A stretch of 64,000 nt of DNA from Eubacterium sp. 14-2 (lineage in GTDB: Bacteria; Bacillota; Clostridia; Lachnospirales; Lachnospiraceae): positions 1,372,911 through 1,436,910 of the forward strand of contig NZ_KE159567.1 in the NCBI RefSeq assembly GCF_000403845.2, written 5' to 3'. The position numbers were made by a program, and so were the translations under genes. The notes under the pieces were generated by a model. It was not told the origin of the DNA. It saw nothing but the letters and a program-made list of their open reading frames with translations, and did not search any database. Shown piece after piece: positions 35,368-44,604 of this stretch (positions within the stretch are counted from its first letter, which is position 1; each line of letters starts with the position of its first letter).

Positions 35368-37556
35368 TTTTTCTTCTGTCCTTTCTTCATTACAAGGTTA
35401 CGAGTTTTCTCTGTTGTCTGCTGGTTCTTTTGGACGGTTTGCGTCTGCTGACCCTTTGTCCTGCGGTCTTTTGTGTAATTCTGGCGTGTTTCCTGCGATA
35501 CCACTTTTTCTACATTCTGCCTATGTGCTGGCTGTGCAGACTGGGTCGCTTTCTTATCAGAAGCACCAGAAGATAACGGACGCTCTTTGATAACATTTGT
35601 CTTGACTGGCTCACTTGCTTTCGGAGTTGGAGCTGTGGCAGGGCGTTTCACTTCCTGCATTTTTTCCGCACTCGGCTTTGAAGCTGTGGCTGGTCGCTCA
35701 TGGGGACGGGTAGCTCCCGTTGTTGCTGATCCGTCAGCCTTTCGCTGTGCCTGCCTTGCTTCTTGTGCCTTTTGAAGCTCCATACGCTTATCAGCAATAT
35801 TCTGTCTATGCTGTTCCTGCTTTTCCAAACGTCCCGTCTGTCTGGATTGCTGTTCCTGCACCATGCCACGCTTGAAGTCGGACACGCTGGACTTTGCCTT
35901 TTCCTTTGCGGAATACACCGCATAAGCGGTCTGTGTCGGCATATCCTTGATATTTTCTTTGACAGCATTTGCCTTGTCTTTCACTTTATTTTTCGTATCT
36001 AAGACAGCACCCACCTTTGAGCCTGCACGTTGTCCCATGCTGGAAGTAGAGGTATTGCCCCGACTGTCTTTTGTGGCTGTGTTCCTTGTCGGTTTTCTGT
36101 TTGAAATCGTGCTACCTGCCACCGCACCAGCAACACCGCCAGCAGTAACCGCACCAGCAAGCCGTCTTTCCATACGCCTAGCTCTATGTCGCATAAACAG
36201 ATATGGTCTGCGGAATATCCTGCGTCCCATATTTTGACTGTCGCCAGCATTAAGTGAGAACATACTCATTAAGTCGCCCAGCTTGATAAAGATACCTGCA
36301 AAACACACTATCTGTAAGAACGCCACCATAAAAAACGGGTACTCTTTGGAGATGTTATAAAACATACTAGAAATACTGAACGCCACCGTTACAATGAGCG
36401 TTATTCCTGCCCGTGTCATTATGGTATTAAACACCCTCACGATTGCCTGCTTTGCCAGATTTTCTTGACTAGGTATCATGGAAAGAAGAAAACTGATAGG
36501 TAAAAACATTGCAAAGATAATAAAAAGTATCTGGCTTAACATCATTATCCCCGTCAGTAAGAATACAAAGATTGTGATACCTATATTAAAAATGAATAGG
36601 AAGAACACCATGCCTAAACGGTTTACGACCTGCGGTATCGTCAGATTGTTGTTGTCGTTGTCCTCGATTTCTGTTTTCACGACTTCTTCTCTGGTTTTTC
36701 CGTCCTCGTCCTCTGGGCTTGCCGATACGAGAGCTTCAACACGGTCTGCCCCGATTTCTTCTGCGTTACTGTTCCCGAATTGTAAGAGTAGCCACGGCTG
36801 TTCCACTTGAATAGAAAATAAGCTGTCCCGTATCAAGTCCACGCTGTCCTTGCCCTCACTTTCAGAGTTGGGGAGCATGATTTTTGTTCCCAAGTCAAGT
36901 GAAGCGGTACTGATGTCTGATGAAAATTCATTTATCTTCTTGATGTAGTCGGGAGCGTAAGCAATAAATGAAGCGGACAATACGAACACCACAAGAAAAT
37001 TGATAACCGCTTGAACCGCTTTGCTGGTTTCTCTTTTTATCAGTCCCGTATAGGCAACATAAATACCAATGATTAAAATTATCAGTAATAGAGAACCTAC
37101 ATAAAATCCCGTACTCCCGAAGCCATTCTCGGTAACACCTGCTAAGGTCTGTATGCTTTTTCCGATACTGTCTGCCATATCATTGATGAAGTCCAGCTTA
37201 TAGGCTTCCTGCACCACATAGCCCGTAGCATTGCTTAAATAAAGGCTTATCGTCCAGACAAAGTTGGTAATGCAGTAAAGCCCGTACTGCACCGATTTTC
37301 CAATCCCGTCCAGCCAGTTCCACGGAAGCCACGACCAGCTATTATCTACATAAAAGTCAAGCTGGTAGTTGGAAAGGGGATATTTTGAATAAAGATTTTC
37401 TGCGTTTATGGTATCGTCCACAAGCCCCGTCGCATGAGCCACCGTCCCCAAAAGTGAAAGCAGGATAAGGGAGAGTGCCACCACGAACAGAGCCATTTTG
37501 AGAAAGTGGAAAATCTTCTTTTTTGTGAACGCACCTTTTATCCTTTCTTTCATCAC
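35364..37556 (-). CDS. VirB6-like conjugation membrane protein (Tn916 Orf15)
   Basis: This 730-residue protein has a cleaved or anchoring N-terminal helix (ALFVVALSLILLSLLGTVAHA), several further membrane helices (near 110, 155, 190, 320, 345, 390, 415), and a long cytoplasmic C-terminal tail rich in Lys, Gln, Arg and Thr (about 460-730). It belongs to the CD3337/EF1877 (Orf15) family and is thought to form the inner-membrane channel. It overlaps both neighbours by a few bases, as in Tn916. Confidence 0.9.
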   Translation of the reverse strand: MMKERIKGAFTKKKIFHFLKMALFVVALSLILLSLLGTVAHATGLVDDTINAENLYSKYPLSNYQLDFYVDNSWSWLPWNWLDGIGKSVQYGLYCITNFVWTISLYLSNATGYVVQEAYKLDFINDMADSIGKSIQTLAGVTENGFGSTGFYVGSLLLIILIIGIYVAYTGLIKRETSKAVQAVINFLVVFVLSASFIAYAPDYIKKINEFSSDISTASLDLGTKIMLPNSESEGKDSVDLIRDSLFSIQVEQPWLLLQFGNSNAEEIGADRVEALVSASPEDEDGKTREEVVKTEIEDNDNNNLTIPQVVNRLGMVFFLFIFNIGITIFVFLLTGIMMLSQILFIIFAMFLPISFLLSMIPSQENLAKQAIVRVFNTIMTRAGITLIVTVAFSISSMFYNISKEYPFFMVAFLQIVCFAGIFIKLGDLMSMFSLNAGDSQNMGRRIFRRPYLFMRHRARRMERRLAGAVTAGGVAGAVAGSTISNRKPTRNTATKDSRGNTSTSSMGQRAGSKVGAVLDTKNKVKDKANAVKENIKDMPTQTAYAVYSAKEKAKSSVSDFKRGMVQEQQSRQTGRLEKQEQHRQNIADKRMELQKAQEARQAQRKADGSATTGATRPHERPATASKPSAEKMQEVKRPATAPTPKASEPVKTNVIKERPLSSGASDKKATQSAQPAHRQNVEKVVSQETRQNYTKDRRTKGQQTQTVQKNQQTTEKTRNLVMKKGQKKK

Positions 37557-40003
37557 TCCACCTCATTTCTCTGTACGGGCGGTCTGGTATCAAAGGCGTG
37601 TAGCAGTTCTTCAAAGACTGGGTGTATCTGCACCACACCGACACGCCCGTATAAGTCCTGCAATAAGCATTGTCCGTTCTCCAAATCACGCAAGCGTTTC
37701 TGGTTATTTTCGTCGTCCTTGTCGATACCGAAAAATTCTAAGGTCTGCTTTATCTCGTTGATGTCAGTACTTCTAAAGGCAAACTTCAAGCCGATATTGT
37801 TTTTCAGACTTTCCTTTGACACGTCGCCAGAGGATTGTGTAACGAAATAAACGCCTGCCTGCATAGCTCGTCCAGCACGAACCAGCTTATTTGATAAGGT
37901 TTCGCCTTGTGCCACATTTAAGAACGCCCATGCTTCGTCCAAATCTACAATCTTAAAAATACTTCTGTCCGAATGGATAAAATCAAGGGCAAAGGTACTA
38001 ATCACAATCAGCATAGACACCGACAACAATTCAATGGTCGTGTATTCCTCAAAAGTGGTATCTTTATCTGGCAACACAAGGTCTGCTACTTGAATGATAT
38101 TGAGCTGATTATCCAGACTGATAGCATTTTCCACCGTACCGTCTGAAAACAGCAGGTGTGCAAAATCGTAGTCCGTGAAGCTGTCGATATGGTCTGCGAT
38201 ATTTCTTGATATGGGCGTATCTTCACGGCGTAGCTCGTCTATCACATGGAGCAAGCCCCGACTGTCGCTCTGGGTAACGGAACGCACCGCTTTACGTAAC
38301 ACGGGGAATTTTTCGCCGTCCCTAGAGGAAATACCCGTAAGGAATGTCAAGATGTCGATTGCCAGACTTTCAGCGTCTTTTACATTCTTCATAATCACAA
38401 ATGGGTCAAGAAGTCCTGCATTGTCTTTATCGCTGGTAAGATTTACGATATTGATTTCATGGGCGATTTCTGGGAGCGTTTCTTTCCAGTTGCCACGCTC
38501 GGATTTTGGGTCTAAGATAACCGCTTGTCCCCCAAAGAGAACCGAATAATACACCAGAAGATTGTTGCAGAACGACTTCCCACCGCCAAGCGAACCGACA
38601 AAAGCAGAAGCAAGGGCATTTGTAACTGTGCCTTTTACGCCCTGCGAAGCTAAAGACGGTTGCAGGTACACATTTCTTCCCGTATCAACGGAATATCCCA
38701 TATAGATACCCGTAGTTTCCCCTAACTGCTGGGTCGCACCAAAGCCCAGACCAGCTAAAAAATCTGATTTTACATACTGCACATAGTCATTGATATATCG
38801 CTTGCTGGCTGGAAGAAATTCAGAATGAAGCCCCAGCATATCCCCAGCAGGACGCACCAGCTTTACATTGAGGTCGTCGTAAAAGTCCTTGACTTCATCA
38901 CAACGGCGTTTCAGCTCGTCAAGATCGGGTGCAGACACCCGTATCACGTAGCTTAACTTATACATACTTTCTTTTGTCTGGTCTAAATCAGTTTCCAGCT
39001 CGTCCACGCTGTCTAAAGCGTCCACCACATTTGAACTGGTTTCACTTCCAGCTTGATAGGCGTGATTGTCAAGGTCTTTCAATTCCTTTTTCTTGTTGCG
39101 GACGGTTGTTAATGCTTTGCGATTTTCCACGATTTCTACATTCATAGAAGTATCAACGGGAAAGGTAAATTGCTGTTGCTGGAAATAGAAGATTTCAGAC
39201 GACGGAAAATCAAGCTCCCCGACAATCGCATTGACAGTAAAATAGGACACATAGCTTTCCTTGTCCTCATGTTCCAATCTTAAATACCGCTGGCTTTCCT
39301 CAATCACACACCTTGTCGGACGGATAAGGTCGTAGTATTTTATCAGCGTTTCTTTCTGTAATTTTTTCTTTGGTAGCTGGTACTCATAATCTTCATAGGC
39401 GATACCGTCCCTGCCGTAAAGATGTTCCATGAGATACCCAAAATCATTGATTTCCAAGCGACGCACCTTAAAGCGACGGGAGATTTTATTTTCCAGTAAC
39501 TTTTCCATTTTCATGTAACGGTTGATTTCATCATTCGGCATGGAAACAAAATCATTCATCAGCGTGTGGTTCACTTCATGGAGAAATTCCGTGAACGTCA
39601 GCCACGCCGATTTTTTGATGTTCTTCAGATTGAGCTGTTCTTCTGTAACCATGAGCTTAAAGCCAAGAAAAAAGCGGTAGTCCACTTGATTGTCCCCAAT
39701 CATAGATACTAACGCTTCGGTCTGTTCGTTTATCTTCTGATAGGCAACTTCCTTTAATTTTCCAGTTACCAGCTTCTTTGACTGCTCCTGCTGACTGCGG
39801 ATTGAGCTTTCTGTGGCAATCTGCAAGGCATGAATTTTACCCTCACGGGACTGTGCGATTAGCTGTCGGAAACTGTCATGTACGATAAATTTCTGCTCTG
39901 CGGATAGGAAAGAATAATTGTATGGTATCAGCTCATAGTAGGCGAACACCTCATTGTCCTTGTTCCAGACAAGGTTATTGTCAATATATTTTATCGGGAA
40001 CAT
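37553..40003 (-). CDS. VirB4-like conjugation ATPase (Tn916 Orf16)
   Basis: An 816-residue ATPase of the ConE/VirB4 family. Walker A is SLGGGKSFCNNLL, preceded by TNALASAFVG; Walker B is IFKIVDLDEAWAFLNV. The C-terminal QSSGDVSKESLKNNIGLKFAFRSTD is typical. It powers DNA/protein translocation at the membrane base of the channel. AGGAGTG precedes ATG 40003, and the gene overlaps tcpE by 23 bases. Confidence 0.95.
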   Translation of the reverse strand: MFPIKYIDNNLVWNKDNEVFAYYELIPYNYSFLSAEQKFIVHDSFRQLIAQSREGKIHALQIATESSIRSQQEQSKKLVTGKLKEVAYQKINEQTEALVSMIGDNQVDYRFFLGFKLMVTEEQLNLKNIKKSAWLTFTEFLHEVNHTLMNDFVSMPNDEINRYMKMEKLLENKISRRFKVRRLEINDFGYLMEHLYGRDGIAYEDYEYQLPKKKLQKETLIKYYDLIRPTRCVIEESQRYLRLEHEDKESYVSYFTVNAIVGELDFPSSEIFYFQQQQFTFPVDTSMNVEIVENRKALTTVRNKKKELKDLDNHAYQAGSETSSNVVDALDSVDELETDLDQTKESMYKLSYVIRVSAPDLDELKRRCDEVKDFYDDLNVKLVRPAGDMLGLHSEFLPASKRYINDYVQYVKSDFLAGLGFGATQQLGETTGIYMGYSVDTGRNVYLQPSLASQGVKGTVTNALASAFVGSLGGGKSFCNNLLVYYSVLFGGQAVILDPKSERGNWKETLPEIAHEINIVNLTSDKDNAGLLDPFVIMKNVKDAESLAIDILTFLTGISSRDGEKFPVLRKAVRSVTQSDSRGLLHVIDELRREDTPISRNIADHIDSFTDYDFAHLLFSDGTVENAISLDNQLNIIQVADLVLPDKDTTFEEYTTIELLSVSMLIVISTFALDFIHSDRSIFKIVDLDEAWAFLNVAQGETLSNKLVRAGRAMQAGVYFVTQSSGDVSKESLKNNIGLKFAFRSTDINEIKQTLEFFGIDKDDENNQKRLRDLENGQCLLQDLYGRVGVVQIHPVFEELLHAFDTRPPVQRNEVE

Positions 40004-40379
40004 AGTTCACACTCCTTACTGCCGTGATTGTTTCATTGAGTATCTGCTTATGCAGTTTTACGGCTTTTCCTGCATAAGTGATTTTAGGTCGCAGGGCATA
40101 GGTTATCTGTGATTTCAAAAAGCTGTACGGCTTCTTTCCGTCAAAGGTTTTCTGCGACATAAACCAAGTGAGAGCAACGGGAATACCTAAATATTTGAGA
40201 AATGCTCCCTCAATCATGGAAAGTGGGGGAATATCCCCAAACAGAATGATGATAAATTCTGTAATCACAAACCATGTAATCTGTGTAAAGGTAACGGGAA
40301 AGGGCAAGTTAAAGTCATTGATTGCATACAAGACTTTTTCCACGTTCCAGATACCCGTGTAGCTTTTAATCTTTTTCAA
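39981..40379 (-). CDS. tcpE: TcpE family conjugal transfer membrane protein (Tn916 Orf17)
   Basis: A 132-residue protein: KKIKSYTGIWNVEKVLYAINDFNLPFPVT at the start, then two membrane helices (about 30-50 and 58-80), and a cytoplasmic part with FDGKKPYSFLKSQITYALRPK. This is the TcpE/PrgI-like family found directly before VirB4. It overlaps the VirB4 gene. Confidence 0.92.
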   Translation of the reverse strand: MKKIKSYTGIWNVEKVLYAINDFNLPFPVTFTQITWFVITEFIIILFGDIPPLSMIEGAFLKYLGIPVALTWFMSQKTFDGKKPYSFLKSQITYALRPKITYAGKAVKLHKQILNETITAVRSVNYVPDKIY

Positions 40380-40497
40380 GTTCTTTCAGCTCCTTTCGTA
40401 AGTTTCTAAATAGAAAAGGACAGCCATGTTTCAGACTGTCCCTTAAAAGAGAAATACGCTGTCAGTAGCAACAATGCTTGTCGCTGATCTTTCAGCG

Positions 40498-41001
40498 TTA
40501 ATATGGTATCTCGCACATACCTCGGCTTGTTTCAATAAAGCAACCGCCCATATCCAAATCTCGCCCGTAGGCTTCATAGTCAATGTAGTTCTGTAAGCTG
40601 GGTGGAATATCCCCAAGTGCCTGCAATTCGTCTATGTAGTAGTAGGCAACGTCTGTCATGGTTTCACAGTCGGGATAATAATAAATATCGTCCTTGTGTT
40701 CCACGACTTCTTCCAGCGTCCCGTAGTGGCTGATAAATTCGTCCAGACACTCTACGATATAGTCGGGAAGTTCCTCTATCATTTCATACATCTCATTGAG
40801 TTCTTCAATGGAAACATACTCGCCAATCGCAATGGGGAAGTTGTCGGTATCATGGATTGCGTATTCCTCATACTGTTCATTCAAGCCGATTTTTTCTTTC
40901 ACATCTTCTTCGTCAATGGGAAACGTGAACCAAGCACCGACTAAATAACCCTCATTGTATTTACCAAGATTAGCAATATAAACCGCCATATCATCAATCA
41001 T
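40498..41001 (-). CDS. ardA: Antirestriction protein ArdA (Tn916 Orf18)
   Basis: An acidic 167-residue DNA mimic that blocks type I restriction enzymes on entry to a new host. Family marks are AVYIANLGKYNEGYLVGAWFTFP, the C-terminal DYEAYGRDLDMGG and many Asp/Glu. ATG 41001 follows GAGGTGG; GTG 41010 overlaps the ribosome site. ArdA is not known to block type III enzymes, the type that the ICE has interrupted here. A second ArdA-like gene lies just upstream. Confidence 0.93.
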   Translation of the reverse strand: MIDDMAVYIANLGKYNEGYLVGAWFTFPIDEEDVKEKIGLNEQYEEYAIHDTDNFPIAIGEYVSIEELNEMYEMIEELPDYIVECLDEFISHYGTLEEVVEHKDDIYYYPDCETMTDVAYYYIDELQALGDIPPSLQNYIDYEAYGRDLDMGGCFIETSRGMCEIPY

Positions 41002-41018
41002 AAGCACCACCTCATTTC

Positions 41019-41522
41019 CTACTCTGGCAGTTCAAAGATACCGTGTTCCGTTACTAAAAATTTCCCGTGTTCCTGCAAGTGAGAAGCGTAGGCTTCAAAG
41101 TCAAAGTAGTATTCTTGACAGTCCTCGGACAGATGTTTGAACGTCGGGTCGTTCATCAGCTTTTGCCTTGCAACATCTATCATGCTTTTGCAGTCGGGAT
41201 AAACCGTAATCACGTTCCTGCAAATATAAAGTGCTTCTAAATTCTCAAACACCGTAAGTAGTGATACATATTCTTCCTGCATATCACTTGAAAGCTGGCG
41301 GTACATAAAATCTAATTCGTTGAGCTGATACACGCTTGTATGTTCGTGGACTTCATCAGCATAAGGCAACACCTTTTCGATAATGCGGTAATCCCCACTT
41401 TCTGCACCGATACCTAACTTTTCTTCAAACTCGGCAACATCTATCGGCAAGTCGAACCAGTATGATGTTGTTTCTTCGCCAGTTGTTCCTCTCGTTTCCA
41501 CCAGCACCCTTGTTTCCTGCAT
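41019..41522 (-). CDS. Second ArdA-like antirestriction protein
   Basis: A 167-residue acidic protein with the same domain order as the downstream ArdA: TSYWFDLPIDVAEFEEKLGIG, YPDCKSMIDVARQKL and FDFEAYASHLQEHGKFLVTEHG parallel the ArdA pattern. The two differ at most positions, so the duplication is old or they were acquired separately. The start overlaps the end of the small gene at 41441. It may widen the range of restriction enzymes inhibited (inference). Confidence 0.85.
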   Translation of the reverse strand: MQETRVLVETRGTTGEETTSYWFDLPIDVAEFEEKLGIGAESGDYRIIEKVLPYADEVHEHTSVYQLNELDFMYRQLSSDMQEEYVSLLTVFENLEALYICRNVITVYPDCKSMIDVARQKLMNDPTFKHLSEDCQEYYFDFEAYASHLQEHGKFLVTEHGIFELPE

Positions 41523-41737
41523 TGTTCCTCACGTCCTTTCTGTTGTTTCATCACATCTTTTAAGGTCTGGTACGACATACCAAACACATATTTAGAAAAA
41601 TCTTCTAACTGTCTTTCTTCATAATTGGCAGGGTTCAGTCGTTTCATTTCCTGCCACACCTTACGCTTGTAAGAGGGAAGGTCAGAAAGATATTCACAAC
41701 CGACATTTGCCTGCATATCCTTAAAAATATCGTTCAT
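41441..41737 (-). CDS. Small ICE protein, unknown function
   Basis: A 98-residue basic protein (MNDIFKDMQANVGCEYLSDL, RKVWQEMKRLNPANYEERQLEDFSKYVFG). GGAGTG precedes the start. Its last 82 bases overlap the second ardA-like gene in another frame, and its basic, Gln-rich tail is encoded there. The conserved-looking N-terminal part suggests it is real. No family was recognised. Confidence 0.6.
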   Translation of the reverse strand: MNDIFKDMQANVGCEYLSDLPSYKRKVWQEMKRLNPANYEERQLEDFSKYVFGMSYQTLKDVMKQQKGREEQCRKQGCWWKREEQLAKKQHHTGSTCR

Positions 41738-41766
41738 TTCATCACTCCAATCTGAAATTTAGGTAT

Positions 41767-41800
41767 GAAAAAAGCAGTCAATCCTAAGACTAACTGCTTT
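41767..41800 (-). terminator. Terminator hairpin (first of three copies in the ICE)
   Basis: On the minus strand AAAGCAGTTAGT...ATTGACTGCTTTTTT, a stem with a T run. Near-identical copies lie at 42,164-42,197 and 46,423-46,455. Confidence 0.65.
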
Positions 41801-41833
41801 GTGTGTATGGATATGAAATTGTCAAACTGTAAG

Positions 41834-42007
41834 TTATAGCAAACTTCCTTTTAGCCCTTTTTTGAAAATCAACACAGCTTTATCTGTTCCCCAAAAGGAC
41901 ATGGTTTTAATCTGATAACCGTCTTTTTCCATTTCTTGTACTTTTTCATTTATTTTTTCTGTTACATTCTCAATGGTAATTTCTTCAATCAATATAGTTT
42001 TGTGCAT
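41834..42007 (-). CDS. Small DUF4177-like protein
   Basis: A 57-residue protein with GGAGGTG 6 bases before ATG 42007: MHKTILIEEI, then NEKVQEMEKDGYQIKTMSFWGTDKAVLIFKK. The pattern of strand, helix with DGY, then two strands recalls DUF4177 proteins. It lies between two duplicated segments and appears to be part of an inserted cargo block with the GNAT gene. Confidence 0.6.
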   Translation of the reverse strand: MHKTILIEEITIENVTEKINEKVQEMEKDGYQIKTMSFWGTDKAVLIFKKGLKGSLL

Positions 42008-42054
42008 TACTACACCTCCACAACTTCTAATTTGTCCGTTTCTTCATATCCATA

Positions 42055-42129
42055 TTATACCATTCTCATATCAGCACAACAATAAAATTTTATGCACCGA
42101 TAATCTTATTGAACAGTTCTAACAGTACA
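42055..42129. repeat. Duplicated tcpD 3' end (pairs with 42,772-42,848)
   Basis: About 75 bases are repeated with two mismatches at 42,772-42,848, where they form the last codons of tcpD and the following gap. A second pair (41,735-41,797 and 42,131-42,195) repeats the leader and hairpin before the 98-residue gene. These direct repeats bracket the small DUF4177-like gene and the GNAT gene. Confidence 0.8.
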
Positions 42130-42222
42130 TTATTTCATCACTCCAATCTGAAACTTTGGTAAGAAAAAAGCAGTCAATCCTAAGACCAATTACTTTGTAA
42201 ATAATGAAGTTGAAAATTTATT

Positions 42223-42729
42223 TTATAGAATTTTTGCCATATAAAACTCATCAACAAAAGAACCAGCAACAAACATTGATTTTTTTCTTATTCCTTCAAT
42301 TTTAAAACCATTTTTTTCATACAAGTTTTTTGCAGTATTATTACAACATTCAACTGTCAGTTCCAAACGGACAATATTATTTGTTTTAGCCCATAAATCT
42401 AAATTATTAAAAAAAGTAGTTCCAATACCTTTTCCTCTATATTTTTTTAAGATACCTATAACAATATATGCCGTATGAAAATTTCTTTCAAATTTTCCTC
42501 TTTCTGCTCTAATATAACCAACTATTTTGTCATTTTCTGTTGCCACCTGCAAAAAATCAAAACCTTGAATTACATTGTCTTGAATATCTAATTTTAATTC
42601 TTGAACAGTAGTTTTCGCTTTTCTTTCATTTGGTTCGTACATCATATAATCTGTTTCAGTATCTAAACGATTTAATAACTCCCAAAAATCTTTTATTCTA
42701 TTGATTTCCAATTTGCTATAAATAATCAT
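42223..42729 (-). CDS. GNAT family N-acetyltransferase (ICE cargo)
   Basis: A 168-residue acetyltransferase. Core motifs are GYIRAERGKF, the CoA-binding YIVIGILKKYRGKGIGTTFFNNL (R/Q-x-x-G-x-G/A as RGKGIG), and RLELTVECCNNTAKNLYEKNGFKIEGI. The substrate is unknown; relatives acetylate small amines, peptides or antibiotics. It is AT-rich and is flanked by duplicated backbone segments, so it is an added gene rather than part of the transfer machinery. Confidence 0.88.
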   Translation of the reverse strand: MIIYSKLEINRIKDFWELLNRLDTETDYMMYEPNERKAKTTVQELKLDIQDNVIQGFDFLQVATENDKIVGYIRAERGKFERNFHTAYIVIGILKKYRGKGIGTTFFNNLDLWAKTNNIVRLELTVECCNNTAKNLYEKNGFKIEGIRKKSMFVAGSFVDEFYMAKIL

Positions 42730-42807
42730 ATTTTCAACCTCAAATCGTATTCGTTTTATTTCATATTCTAAATTATACCATTCTCATATCAGCACCACAA
42801 TAAAATT

Positions 42808-43029
42808 TTATGCACCGATAATCTTATTGAACAGCTCTAACAGTACATCTTTCACACCGCCAGCGTTGAATACCAAACCGACAGCAATTAAGGCAACTAC
42901 CAAGAAGCCGATAAGTTTGGAAAACTCACGCTTGAAACCTAAGTAGATACCGATAACCACAATCGCCATAAGCACTAAGCTCTGTGCATTTGATAAAAAC
43001 CATTGATACAAATTTTGTCCGAAATTCAT
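42808..43029 (-). CDS. tcpD: TcpD family conjugation membrane protein
   Basis: A 73-residue protein with two membrane helices (SLVLMAIVVIGIYLGF and KLIGFLVVALIAVGLVF) and a short amphipathic end (VLLELFNKIIGA). This is the TcpD layout. Its 3' end is duplicated at 42,055. It starts 1 base before the DUF3789 gene stop. Confidence 0.88.
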   Translation of the reverse strand: MNFGQNLYQWFLSNAQSLVLMAIVVIGIYLGFKREFSKLIGFLVVALIAVGLVFNAGGVKDVLLELFNKIIGA

Positions 43030-43164
43030 TTAATTGTCCTCGCTTTCTTTTAATTGTTTCATTTCATAGTCAGCTTCTTTGCCGACATTCAAAATACACA
43101 TCAAGACTACGCCGATACCCATTCCCATAGATACCAGCAGGAAGTCTTTTAATAATACCCACAT
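43030..43164 (-). CDS. DUF3789 family small membrane protein
   Basis: A 44-residue protein: MWVLLKDFLLVSMGMGIGVVLMCIL, one helix, then a charged tail. It matches the short DUF3789 proteins found next to tcpD in Tn916-like elements. Its stop directly precedes the tcpD start, so translation is probably coupled. Confidence 0.75.
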   Translation of the reverse strand: MWVLLKDFLLVSMGMGIGVVLMCILNVGKEADYEMKQLKESEDN

Positions 43165-43176
43165 TTTTTATCACTC

Positions 43177-44373
43177 CTAACTTTCCACCAAATCTTTTGC
43201 AGGGGTCGTCTGCTGTTTGATTATCATTTCATGCTTTTCTGTGAGCTTTGCCTGCTGTTCGATTGTTTCCATGTAGTCTGTACCGTTTCCCTTATCAATC
43301 TTTTTCAGCATTTTCAAGGTCGGTGCTACCTGCCTTTGTACCCACCGCAATGTACGGTCTAAGGTGTAAGGCTCTGGCTTTGTCGTCAGCTTCAAGCTCT
43401 GTCTGTTATATCCGATAAACCAAGCCCAGCGGTCATTGAGTTTCCAGTCATTTTTTCGCTTGTCTGGTTCTTCATCAACAAACCGCACATACTGATTGAT
43501 GATAGAAAAGGCGGTCTGCTCTGCGTCATAATAGGTCAGCAAATCTCGTACTGCATAATAGGCTCGTTCATTGCGAAGCCGTATCTCAAAACGATTGATA
43601 ATGTCGGCTTCTTCCAGAGGTGTCCCTAACTTGACGTACTGTTCATAGTCCTTTTCATAAATACAGAAATACACATCTGATTTCAGAGAACCAAGATAAA
43701 GGGTACGTCCCATATATTCTCTGTCGTCCTCTCTGTGCTTGATAAGCTCGCCCGACTGGTAAAACTTATAGCTTCTGGACTTTCCGATATATTCCCGTTT
43801 CCTGCATTTTTCCGCAAGCTCTGGAATATCCAAAATGCCCGTATGGTCGTTGATAGCAAGGTCGATACGCTTCATCACGCCACCGTCTATGAGTGCGTCC
43901 ATGAGAAAGTCATACCAGCTTCTTTGCTGTGCCAGCAGGTAACTTTCAAACTGTCTGCAACCACGCCCCTTTAATTCTAAAAGGACACCTTTTTCTTCGT
44001 CAGCCGACGTATAGATAAAGATGTCCCCTAATGAATAATGCTCCGTATAACTGTAATGTCCGTAATCTTCATGGAGCATATAATTGATATTCAATTTTAA
44101 TATATCTTTGATGATGTGCTGTATATCCAGCGTGGGAAAACGAATTTTCACATAATCAAACAGCATGGTAAGCGGTGCTTCTGGATTGAACCTTGCCAGT
44201 TCTTTATGCAGAGTTTCCAGAAGTTCCTTTGACGGCTTCATTTTTCCGCTTTCTATCTTGTTGAGATATTCCCTTGTGATACCAGAAGCCACCGCCAGCC
44301 TGCCTTGTGAGATACCGTAAGCAATCCGTTTCTCCCGTAATTCTTTTATCCATTGTTCTTCATTCAGAACCAT
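43177..44373 (-). CDS. MobT-type relaxase / replication initiation factor (Tn916 Orf20)
   Basis: A 398-residue rolling-circle-type relaxase of the MobT (Rep_trans) family. An N-terminal Cro/C1 helix-turn-helix (about 10-65, LRVASGITREYLNKIESGKMKPS-like) precedes the catalytic domain with RIDLAINDHTG and the NRFEIRLRNERAYYAVRDLL region. It nicks oriT and starts transfer and replication of the circular ICE. The candidate oriT lies 120 bases upstream of its start. Confidence 0.94.
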   Translation of the reverse strand: MVLNEEQWIKELREKRIAYGISQGRLAVASGITREYLNKIESGKMKPSKELLETLHKELARFNPEAPLTMLFDYVKIRFPTLDIQHIIKDILKLNINYMLHEDYGHYSYTEHYSLGDIFIYTSADEEKGVLLELKGRGCRQFESYLLAQQRSWYDFLMDALIDGGVMKRIDLAINDHTGILDIPELAEKCRKREYIGKSRSYKFYQSGELIKHREDDREYMGRTLYLGSLKSDVYFCIYEKDYEQYVKLGTPLEEADIINRFEIRLRNERAYYAVRDLLTYYDAEQTAFSIINQYVRFVDEEPDKRKNDWKLNDRWAWFIGYNRQSLKLTTKPEPYTLDRTLRWVQRQVAPTLKMLKKIDKGNGTDYMETIEQQAKLTEKHEMIIKQQTTPAKDLVES

Positions 44374-44493
44374 ACCCCCAATCTGTAAAGTGTGAAGTTT
44401 TTTAAGGCGACTTCACAGCCGATTTTTACTAGGAAACCATGCCAGAAGCCTTATGTTTCCTATGGTTTTTGTCTATTGTCTATTTGCAAACGT

Positions 44494-44518
44494 ACCCCTC
44501 TGTTAGATACCGAGGGGT
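44494..44518. other. Candidate oriT (nic region)
   Basis: Inverted repeat ACCCCTC...GAGGGGT with TAACAG (on the minus strand) next to one arm, between the mobT and tcpA genes. ICEBs1 and Tn916 have the same kind of hairpin with TAACAG at their nick sites. The flanks 44,400-44,470 add an AGGAAAC/GTTTCCT inverted repeat. Confidence 0.75.
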
Positions 44519-44604
44519 TTTACCTGCTGGCGTGGCTTCGCCACACCAGCAACGGCATACACGGTCTGGTTCGCTTCGCTGACCGTTCCTGCCGTTTCGG
44601 TTGC

